64,000 nt of DNA from Enhydrobacter sp. GTDB lineage: Bacteria; Pseudomonadota; Alphaproteobacteria; Reyranellales; Reyranellaceae. The stretch lies in contig CP075528.1 of assembly GCA_025808875.1 (NCBI GenBank), forward strand, positions 4,462,473 through 4,526,472, written 5' to 3'. A program made the position numbers and the translations under genes. Below are positions 7,400 to 13,812 of this stretch, in pieces (within the stretch, counting starts at the first letter, position 1; the number at the start of each line of letters is the position of its first letter). The notes beneath the pieces are model-generated. The model was given only the letters and a program-made list of their open reading frames with translations, made no database searches and was not told where the DNA came from.

Positions 7400-8413
7400 A
7401 TGAGAGCAGCAGTCGTCCGCGAGCATGGCGGCCCCGATCGCCTGAACTACGAGAAGGACTTCCCCGATCCGAAACCCGGCCAGGGCGACGTGATCGTGGC
7501 GGTGAAGGCGTCGTCGCTGAACTACCACGACGTCTTCACCCGGCGCGGCATGCCCGGCATCAAGGTGCCGATGCCGGCCATCATGGGGCTCGACGTGGCG
7601 GGCGAGATCGCCGAGGTCGGGCCGGGCGTCGTCGGCTGGAGCAGGGGCGACCGCGTGCTGGTCGATCCGATCAACCGGGTCGAGGGCGGGCTGATGGGCG
7701 AGACGGTGCATGGCGGCCTGGCCGAACTGTGCAAGGCGCGCGCCCACCAGCTGGTGAAGATCCCCGAGGGCGTGAGCTTCGCCGAGGCGGCGGCGCTGCC
7801 GGTGGCCTACGGCACGGCGCTGCGCATGATGCGGACCAACGGCAACGTGGCGGCCGGCGAGAAGGTGCTGATCCTCGGCGCCTCGGGCGGCGTCGGCGTG
7901 TGCTGCGTGCAGCTCGCCAAGATCGCCGGCGCCGAGGTGATCGCCTGCGCCGGCACCGACGCCAAGGCGCAGCGGCTCAGGGAGCTCGGCGCCGACCGCA
8001 CGATCAACTACGTCACGCACGACTTCCAGAAGGAGGTCTACGAGATGTACGGCAAGCCGACCCGGCGCGGCTCGGGCACCGATCGCGGCGTCGACGTGGT
8101 GGTCAACTACACCGGCGGCGACACCTGGGTGAAATCGATGAAGGTGCTGAAGGTCGGCGGCCGGCTGCTGACCTGCGGCGCCACGGCGGGCTTCGCGCCG
8201 CAGGAGGACATCCGCTTCATCTGGACCTTCGAGCTCAAGGTGCTGGGCTCCAACGGCTGGATGCGGCAGGACATCGTGACGCTGCTCGAGATGGTGCAGC
8301 AGGGCAAGCTCAAGGTGCTGATCGACAAGACGTTCCGGCTCGACGAGGCGCGCGAGGCGCTGCGCGTCATCGAGGACCGCGAGGTGTTCGGCAAGATCGT
8401 GGTGGCGCCGTGA
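7400..8413 (+). CDS. Zinc-binding-type alcohol dehydrogenase / quinone oxidoreductase (MDR family)
   Basis: A 337-aa medium-chain dehydrogenase/reductase. The GroES-like N-terminal half shows DVIVAVKASSLNYHDVFTRRG and GLDVAGEIAEVGPGV. The Rossmann half carries the nucleotide motif VLILGASGGVGVCCVQLAK at about 155-173. Structural-zinc cysteines are not present as a cluster, which suggests an NADPH-dependent quinone or enoyl reductase rather than a classical alcohol dehydrogenase. AAAGGA sits seven bases before ATG 7400. The stop overlaps the next gene's GTG start by four bases, so the two are translationally coupled. Confidence 0.9.
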   Translation: MRAAVVREHGGPDRLNYEKDFPDPKPGQGDVIVAVKASSLNYHDVFTRRGMPGIKVPMPAIMGLDVAGEIAEVGPGVVGWSRGDRVLVDPINRVEGGLMGETVHGGLAELCKARAHQLVKIPEGVSFAEAAALPVAYGTALRMMRTNGNVAAGEKVLILGASGGVGVCCVQLAKIAGAEVIACAGTDAKAQRLRELGADRTINYVTHDFQKEVYEMYGKPTRRGSGTDRGVDVVVNYTGGDTWVKSMKVLKVGGRLLTCGATAGFAPQEDIRFIWTFELKVLGSNGWMRQDIVTLLEMVQQGKLKVLIDKTFRLDEAREALRVIEDREVFGKIVVAP

Positions 8414-8838
8414 GCGACGCCGAGAAGCCACTGACCGCGGCGGAGCTGCAGGCGATGCTCGACCGCTCGCCCTTCATCTCCTTCCTCGGGCTGAAAATCA
8501 CCGAGGCCGACCCGGCCAGGGAGCAGGTCACCATGGCCTGCGAGATGAAGCCCGAGTTCGAGCGCGGCAAGGGCTCGGGCCAGTGGCACGGCGGGCCGAT
8601 CGCGGCGATCATCGACACGGTGGGCGACTATGCGCTGATCATGGCGCTGCGCCGGCCGCTGCCGACGATCAATTTCCGCGTCGACTACCTCAGGCCCGCG
8701 ATCAAGACCCGGCTGATCACCACCGCCACGGTGCGGCGCGCCGGCAAGAGCGTCGGCGTGGTCGACGTCGACGTGTTCAACGAACAGAGGCAGCTGCTGG
8801 CGGTCGGCCGGGCCACATATTCGACACTGGCCGGCTGA
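8410..8838 (+). CDS. PaaI-type hotdog-fold thioesterase
   Basis: Starts at GTG 8410 in a GTGA overlap with the upstream reductase; 142 aa. The hotdog pattern is visible: FISFLGLKITEADPAREQVTM, QWHGGPIAAIIDTVGDYA (the HGG loop and the central helix, about 61-78) and TINFRVDYLRPA. PaaI-like enzymes hydrolyse acyl-CoA thioesters. Coupling to the MDR reductase and closeness to an acyl-CoA ligase suggest disposal or release of an acyl-CoA intermediate. Substrate unknown. Confidence 0.9.
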   Translation: MSDAEKPLTAAELQAMLDRSPFISFLGLKITEADPAREQVTMACEMKPEFERGKGSGQWHGGPIAAIIDTVGDYALIMALRRPLPTINFRVDYLRPAIKTRLITTATVRRAGKSVGVVDVDVFNEQRQLLAVGRATYSTLAG

Positions 8839-8860
8839 CCACTGTCCGGCGACATCATGC

Positions 8861-8999
8861 CCTCCTCCCCAGTCTGCTGGGGAGGTGCCCTCGTCATACG
8901 AGGGTGGAGGGGTCATGAGTCGCAACGACTTCGACCCATGACCCCTCCGTCGGCGTATGACGCCGCCACCTCCCCTTGCTGGCGCAAGGGGAGGAGAAG
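8861..8999. repeat. Dispersed structured repeat, family 1, copy 4
   Basis: Left hairpin CCCCAGTCTGCTGGGG, then CCCTCGTCATACGAGGG, core GGAGGGGTCATGAGTCGC, spacer, CATGACCCCTCC, and right hairpins GGCGTATGACGCC and CCCCTTGCTGGCGCAAGGGG. The right edge GGAGGAGAAGGG also supplies the ribosome-binding site of the solute-binding protein gene at 9006. Confidence 0.85.
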
Positions 9000-9005
9000 G
9001 GAGTC

Positions 9006-10607
9006 ATGACCGCCCGCGTCACCCGCCGCGCCTTCGGCACCGCGTTCGCCGCCGGCCTGCTCGTCCGGCCGGGCCACGCGCGCGACGCGGGGACGCTGAC
9101 GGCGACCTGGGGCGAGGCGGCTGGCCGGGGCGGCGAGCCGCGCGCGCTGCACGTGCCGTCGGGCGGCGGGCCGATCGCCACGATGGTCGCCTCGAAGATG
9201 CTGGAGCGGCTGGCGCGGCGTGGCATCGACAGCGGCGCCTTCATCGGCGTGCTGGCCGAGGGCTGGCGCCCCTCGCCCGACTTCACCGCCTACACGATCC
9301 GCCTGCGCCGCGGCGTGCGCTTCCACGACGGCACGGCGATGACGGCCGACGACGTCGTCTTCTCGATGGCCGGGATCTGGCGCAAGCACGCCGAGCCCGA
9401 GGCGATGGAGGACGTCACCGGCATCGAGGCGATCGACGCGAGCACGGTCGTGGTGCGGTGGAACCGCCCCGTGCCGCCCTTCGCCTTCGGCTCGCTGCTG
9501 TGCGGTCCGGCGAGCTTCGTCGTACCGCGCCATCTCCACGACGGCGCCGATCCGCGCGACCTCGCCGGCGACGATGCGCCGGTCGGCACCGGACCCTTTC
9601 GCCTGCGACACTGGTTGCGCGGCAGCCGCATCGAGCTCGAGCGTAACCGCGACTACTGGCGTGGACGGCCGCCGCTCGACCGGCTGGTGCTGCGGCCGAT
9701 CGACGACGCCGCCGACCGCGCCGCCGCGCTCGAGGCCGGCGAGGTCCAGCTCGCGCTGTTCGACGCCGTGACGCCGGCCGACGCGCGGCGGCTGGTGGCG
9801 ACCGGCCGCTTCGTCGAGACGGCGCGCGGCTACGAGGAGCCCGGGCTGGCGACGACCCTGGCCTGCAACACGCGCCGTTCTCCCCTCGACTCGCGCGAGG
9901 TGCGGCAGGCGATCTTCCATGCCCTCGACCGCCCCTTCATCGCCCGCAGCATCTTCGCGGGACGGGCGCGCGCCGGCAGCGGGCCGATCCTGTCGACCAA
10001 CAAGGCGCTGTTCAGCGCCGATCTCCATCGCCTCGACCACAGCCCGAGCCGCGCACGGGCGCTGCTCGATGCGGCCGGCCACCGTGCGACGGAGAGCCGG
10101 CGCTTCGCCCTCACGCTGGTCGTGGCGGACTGGTGGCCCACGAACCGGAAGGTCGGCGCCTATGTCCGGCAGGCGCTCGGCGAGATCGGCGTCGCCGTCG
10201 AGATCGTCGTCGTCGACCGGCCGACGGCGCTGCGGCGGATCTACACCGACTACGATTTCGACCTCGCCCTCTCCAACCAGGCCAATCCCTGCGAGCCGGT
10301 GCCCTGGACGACGCGTCGCTACACCTCCGACGGCATCCGGCCGGGCCAGCCGTTCGGCAATGCCAGCGGCCATGCCGATCCCGGGCTCGACCGGCTGGCG
10401 GCGCGGATCGCGACGGAGACCGGCATCTACGAGCGGCGCGATCTCGTCGCCGAGTTCCAGCGTGTCGTCGCGCGGGACGCCCCGCTCCTGCCGCTGGTCG
10501 AGCATGCCCCGGTCACCGTGGCGGCCGCGACGGTGCGGAACCATTCCGACGACGCCAACTTTGCCGCGGCGAGCTGGCACGACCTCGGGCTGGCCGCCGA
10601 ACTCTGA
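9006..10607 (+). CDS. Family-5 extracellular solute-binding protein (peptide/nickel/opine ABC type)
   Basis: A 533-aa protein starting at ATG 9006 with GAGGAGAAGG upstream. The N-terminus RVTRRAFGTAFAAGLLVRPGHA has a twin-arginine motif and a short hydrophobic run, so Tat export to the periplasm is likely. The family core is visible: WRPSPDFTAYTIRLRRGVRFHDGTAMTADDVVFS (about 85-120), the conserved entry strand of SBP_bac_5. No permease or ATPase gene is beside it, so it must work with a transporter encoded elsewhere. Ligand unknown; members bind oligopeptides, nickel, opines or glycosides. Confidence 0.88.
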   Translation: MTARVTRRAFGTAFAAGLLVRPGHARDAGTLTATWGEAAGRGGEPRALHVPSGGGPIATMVASKMLERLARRGIDSGAFIGVLAEGWRPSPDFTAYTIRLRRGVRFHDGTAMTADDVVFSMAGIWRKHAEPEAMEDVTGIEAIDASTVVVRWNRPVPPFAFGSLLCGPASFVVPRHLHDGADPRDLAGDDAPVGTGPFRLRHWLRGSRIELERNRDYWRGRPPLDRLVLRPIDDAADRAAALEAGEVQLALFDAVTPADARRLVATGRFVETARGYEEPGLATTLACNTRRSPLDSREVRQAIFHALDRPFIARSIFAGRARAGSGPILSTNKALFSADLHRLDHSPSRARALLDAAGHRATESRRFALTLVVADWWPTNRKVGAYVRQALGEIGVAVEIVVVDRPTALRRIYTDYDFDLALSNQANPCEPVPWTTRRYTSDGIRPGQPFGNASGHADPGLDRLAARIATETGIYERRDLVAEFQRVVARDAPLLPLVEHAPVTVAAATVRNHSDDANFAAASWHDLGLAAEL

Positions 10608-10643
10608 GGCAAATCCCCGGCCGGCTGGGCTATGATCGCGGCC

Positions 10644-11201
10644 ATGAGACCGATGCGTGCGCTTTGCCTCCTTCTTCTTCCCGTCATGCTCGCCGGCGGG
10701 GCGGCCGCCCAGACCATGGAGTTCGACTGTCCCGCGCCGGGCACGACCTTCACCTTCGACAGCGGCGTCAAGGTGGTGGCGCGCGGCCGCAGCGGCATGG
10801 ATTGCACCATGGACACGGTGGGCGGCGAGCCGTTCAGGATGCGCGGCCTGATGTTCGCCAACCCGAGCGCCGACGGCAGCGACACGACCTCCTTCATCGC
10901 CGCGCTCCGGCCCGAGCGTTTGTGGCCGCTCGAGGTCGGCAGGAAGATCGAGGCGCGCTACACCACGTCGAAGGGCGCCTGGGACTACATCCTGACGGTG
11001 GTGCGCTTCGAGCGGCGCAGCGGCCCGCGCGACGCCCCGGTCGACACCTTCGTCGTCGAGATGCAGGAACAGGGCCCCGGCGGCTTCCGCTCGGTGTCGC
11101 GCTGGTGGATCTCGCCGGCCGACAAATACATGATCCGCTTCGACGCCTCCAACAGCGCCGGCACGTCCAACCGCGCCGTGGTGACCGACGTCACGCGGTA
11201 G
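10644..11201 (+). CDS. Secreted protein of unknown function
   Basis: The protein starting MRPMRALCLLLLPVML (185 aa; ATG 10632 is an alternative four codons earlier) has a clear Sec signal peptide with likely cleavage after GGAAAQ. The mature part is beta-rich, with two cysteines (FDCPAPG and MDCTMD) that could form a disulfide. The segment WWISPADKYMIRFD suggests a beta-sandwich or lipocalin-like fold. I do not recognise the family. It lies 36 bases after the solute-binding protein gene on the same strand and could be co-transcribed. Confidence 0.72.
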   Translation: MRPMRALCLLLLPVMLAGGAAAQTMEFDCPAPGTTFTFDSGVKVVARGRSGMDCTMDTVGGEPFRMRGLMFANPSADGSDTTSFIAALRPERLWPLEVGRKIEARYTTSKGAWDYILTVVRFERRSGPRDAPVDTFVVEMQEQGPGGFRSVSRWWISPADKYMIRFDASNSAGTSNRAVVTDVTR

Positions 11202-11202
11202 A

Positions 11203-11350
11203 CTCCTCCCCTTGCCGGAGTCCGGCAAGGGGAGGTGGCCGCGTCTTCGCAGGCGGAGGGGTCATAAGTCGCAGCGTCGGTGACTCATGACCCCTCCGTC
11301 GCCGTAAGACGGCGACACCTCCCCTTCGCGAGCTCCGCGAAGGGGAGGGA
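11203..11350. repeat. Dispersed structured repeat, family 1, copy 5
   Basis: Left hairpin CCCCTTGCCGGAGTCCGGCAAGGGG, core GGAGGGGTCATAAGTCGC, spacer, CATGACCCCTCC, then CGTCGCCGTAAGACGGCGACA and a right hairpin CCCCTTCGCGAGCTCCGCGAAGGGG. It lies between two convergent genes, where it may also serve as a bidirectional terminator. Confidence 0.85.
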
Positions 11351-11354
11351 ATAT

Positions 11355-12269
11355 CTAGGTAGGAATCGACGAGAGGTCGGTGTTGGCGCCGCAGATCAGG
11401 GTGGCGACGCGCTCGCCCGGCGCCGGGCGATAGGCGCCGTACAGGAACGCGGCGAGAGCCGTGGCGCCGGCCGGTTCGGCGATCACGCGCAGTTCACCCC
11501 ACAGTCGCGCCTGCGCCTCGCGCACGGCGGCATCGGTGACCAGCACCGAATCGCGCACCAGCTTCCGCGCCACCTCGAAGTTGGGCACGCCGATGCGGCT
11601 GGCGCCCAGCGCATCGGCGGCGATGCCCGAGATCTTCACCTCGACCGGCCGGCCGGCGCGACGGGCTTCGTACAGGGTCGGCGTGCCTTCGGTCTCGACG
11701 GCGACGATCTTGACCGTGTCGCCGATCGCCGCAGCGCAGCCGGCGATCAGCCCGCCGCCGCCGACCGCGACCAGCAGCGTGTCGAACGACGCCTGTTCGG
11801 CGAACTCCAGCGCCACGCTGCCGGCACCGACGAACACTTCGGGATCCTCGTAGGCCTGCACGATCAGCGCGCCTGTTTCGGCGGCGCGCCTCTCCGACGC
11901 GGCACGCGCCTCGGCGTAGACGGCGCCGACCTGCCGCACGACGGCGCCGCAGCTCGCGAGCCGCGCCAGCTTGGCGGGGCTCGTGATGGTCGGCACGAAG
12001 ATCTCGGCGCGATGGCCGAGGGCGCGCGCGGCATGGGCCACCGCCACGCCGTGGTTGCCGCCCGACGCGGCGATCACGCCCGCCTCGGGCACCCGGGAGA
12101 CCAGCAGCTTGTGGAAGGCCCCGCGCCCCTTGAAGGTGCCGCTGACCTGCAGCGATTCGAGCTTGAGCGCGGCCGGCCAGCCCGGCTCCGCCAGCTCGAT
12201 GACCGGCGTGCGCCTGATATGCGGGCGGATACGTTGCCACGCCGCCTCGACGTCTTGTCGCGCGATCAT
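11355..12269 (-). CDS. Threonine/serine dehydratase-like PLP enzyme
   Basis: A 304-aa fold-type II PLP protein. ATG 12269 overlaps the stop of the upstream HD gene as ATGA and is preferred over ATG 12281. The PLP lysine is in SGTFKGRGAFHK (about 45-56), the substrate loop is AASGGNHGVAVAHAA, and the phosphate-binding glycine loop is VAVGGGGLIAGC (about 170-181). No ACT or regulatory domain is present, so it is of the catabolic or racemase-like type. Last gene of a four-gene operon. Its linkage to a PhnZ-like oxygenase raises the possibility that the true substrate is not threonine. Confidence 0.88.
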   Translation of the reverse strand: MIARQDVEAAWQRIRPHIRRTPVIELAEPGWPAALKLESLQVSGTFKGRGAFHKLLVSRVPEAGVIAASGGNHGVAVAHAARALGHRAEIFVPTITSPAKLARLASCGAVVRQVGAVYAEARAASERRAAETGALIVQAYEDPEVFVGAGSVALEFAEQASFDTLLVAVGGGGLIAGCAAAIGDTVKIVAVETEGTPTLYEARRAGRPVEVKISGIAADALGASRIGVPNFEVARKLVRDSVLVTDAAVREAQARLWGELRVIAEPAGATALAAFLYGAYRPAPGERVATLICGANTDLSSIPT

Positions 12270-12817
12270 CGCAGGCGGCACGCCTCGACGTGGCGCAGGA
12301 AATGGTCGAAATCGGGCGTGGTCGCGTGCGGATCCTTGGCGGCCTCGTCGTAGCGCCTGAGTTGCACCGCCGCCGCGTGCTGCGGATGACGGCGAAAGGC
12401 CTCGACCTCGTCGGCCGACATCAGGCCGCCCTGCAGTTGCAGGCTGCGCACCGAATCGGGCGCGAGCTTGCCAAAATAGTCGGATTCGACGGTGCAGAGA
12501 TAGCGCTTGGCGGCGACGTGCAGGCGCACCGGTTCGCTGACCTCCGGCCCGAAGCGCCCGGCGAGCCAGTCGGCCCCCAGCGTCTCGTGCACGTCGTCGA
12601 CGCCGCGCGCGGCGGGATTGTCGCCGAGATCGTGGATCATGTGGCCGACGTCGTGCAGCAGCGAGGCGAGCACCGCGGCGGGCGGGGCGTCGTCCGCCTC
12701 GGCCAGGGCCGCCGCCTGCAGGGCGTGCTGGAGCTGGTTGATCTCGCTCAGGCCGTAGCGCCTGGTCGCGCGGCCGACGAAGATGTCGAGGAGTTCACGG
12801 CGAAGGTCGGCGCTCAT
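12266..12817 (-). CDS. PhnZ-like HD-domain oxygenase (phosphonate-type)
   Basis: 183 aa, overlapping both neighbours by four bases. HD-fold metal ligands are visible: QLQHALQAA, then SLLHDVGHMIHD (HD pair plus His), HETLGADWL, and LHVAAKRYLC. The segments VAAKRYLC and SLQLQGGLMSADEVEAF match the HD family associated with phosphonate operons. PhnZ of this family is a mixed-valent di-iron oxygenase that cleaves the C-P bond of 2-amino-1-hydroxyethylphosphonate. The family match is by pattern recognition. No phosphonate transporter or PhnY is next to it, so the native substrate may differ. It is also related to myo-inositol oxygenase. Confidence 0.8.
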   Translation of the reverse strand: MSADLRRELLDIFVGRATRRYGLSEINQLQHALQAAALAEADDAPPAAVLASLLHDVGHMIHDLGDNPAARGVDDVHETLGADWLAGRFGPEVSEPVRLHVAAKRYLCTVESDYFGKLAPDSVRSLQLQGGLMSADEVEAFRRHPQHAAAVQLRRYDEAAKDPHATTPDFDHFLRHVEACRLR

Positions 12818-13812
12818 GGGCGTTGTCTAGCACGAAGCGGGACGTAGCCGGGAATCATCGCCAGCGCCTGACGCAACGGATCGGGCCGCCAGGCGCGCGT
12901 CACGAAATCGCCATGCATGTCGAGCCCGCCCGCCGCCACGAAGGCGAAAGTGCCCGGCGCGAGGGACTGCGGCAGGGCACGCCGGAACGGCACGCGCCGC
13001 CGGGCCAGCAGGCCCTGCAGCAGCGTGTTCTCGTGCCGCGTCGACTCGGTGAAGGCGCTGAGCAGGAAGGCCTGCCGGCGACGGGCCGCCGCCCAGGCCG
13101 CGACCTTGTCCTCCTCGCCGTAGAGCGCGTCCATCAGGATGACGCCCTTGATCCGATGCCGCGCGCCGCCCTCGGCCAGCGCATGGGCGGCGGCGAGATA
13201 GCCGCCGCTATAGGCGACGATCACGACCGAGGCGAGGTTGAAGGCGCCGCCGGCACGGCGGTCGCCGTAGAGGCGCATCAGCCGCTCGGCCGCCTCGTCG
13301 ACGTACGTTGCGAAATGTCCCGGCCTCCAGAAATTGCCGGCGCTGGAATCGACGGCATCGAGCGCGAGCTGCGGCGCGACGAGGGCGATGTTGCGGTCCG
13401 CCTCGGCGACCTGGCGCGGCACCGCCTGGCGCCGGACGACGTCACGCTCGAGCGTGGCGCCCTGGCCGTGGAAGTAGACCACCATCAGCACCGGCTTCGC
13501 CGGATCGAAGCCTGGCGGCAGGTAGAGGAGCGAGCGGCGGTCGCTGTAGGTCGGCTCCTCCCAGTAGACGTCGCCGCGCGCCGTGCGATGACCGCGCCGG
13601 TCGGCCTCGCGCACGTCGAGGAAGGGCTTGTTGGAACCGGGAACGCGGCCGCGATAGGGGAAGGCCGAGGCGTTGAAGGCGACGAGCTGCATCCTCGGCT
13701 CGACGAGCGGCGCCATTGGCGCCGCCTCCGGTCCGGCGGGTCTCTTCTTGGTGCGCGCGGCGGCAGAGGTCGGCATCGACAGCGCCCCCAGCAGCAGCGC
13801 GCGCCGCTTCAC
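12814..13812 (-). CDS. Exported alpha/beta-hydrolase-fold protein
   Basis: 332 aa from GTG 13812, in a GTGA overlap with the upstream membrane protein gene, ending in an ATGA overlap with the HD gene. The N-terminus MKRRALLLGALSMPTSAAA resembles a Tat or Sec signal. The hydrolase core has a strand VLMVVYFHGQGATLERD (oxyanion loop), the nucleophile-elbow-like VVIVAYSGGYLAA (about 195-207) and a late AAGGLDMHGDF holding possible acid and His residues. The elbow YSGG lacks the usual G-x-S-x-G first glycine. Activity unknown. Confidence 0.72.
   Translation of the reverse strand: MKRRALLLGALSMPTSAAARTKKRPAGPEAAPMAPLVEPRMQLVAFNASAFPYRGRVPGSNKPFLDVREADRRGHRTARGDVYWEEPTYSDRRSLLYLPPGFDPAKPVLMVVYFHGQGATLERDVVRRQAVPRQVAEADRNIALVAPQLALDAVDSSAGNFWRPGHFATYVDEAAERLMRLYGDRRAGGAFNLASVVIVAYSGGYLAAAHALAEGGARHRIKGVILMDALYGEEDKVAAWAAARRRQAFLLSAFTESTRHENTLLQGLLARRRVPFRRALPQSLAPGTFAFVAAGGLDMHGDFVTRAWRPDPLRQALAMIPGYVPLRARQRP

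Noticed and set aside
4601..11350. Family 1 repeats as insertion sequences or CRISPR
   Set aside because: No coding capacity, no terminal duplications and no regular spacers; they are structured intergenic elements.
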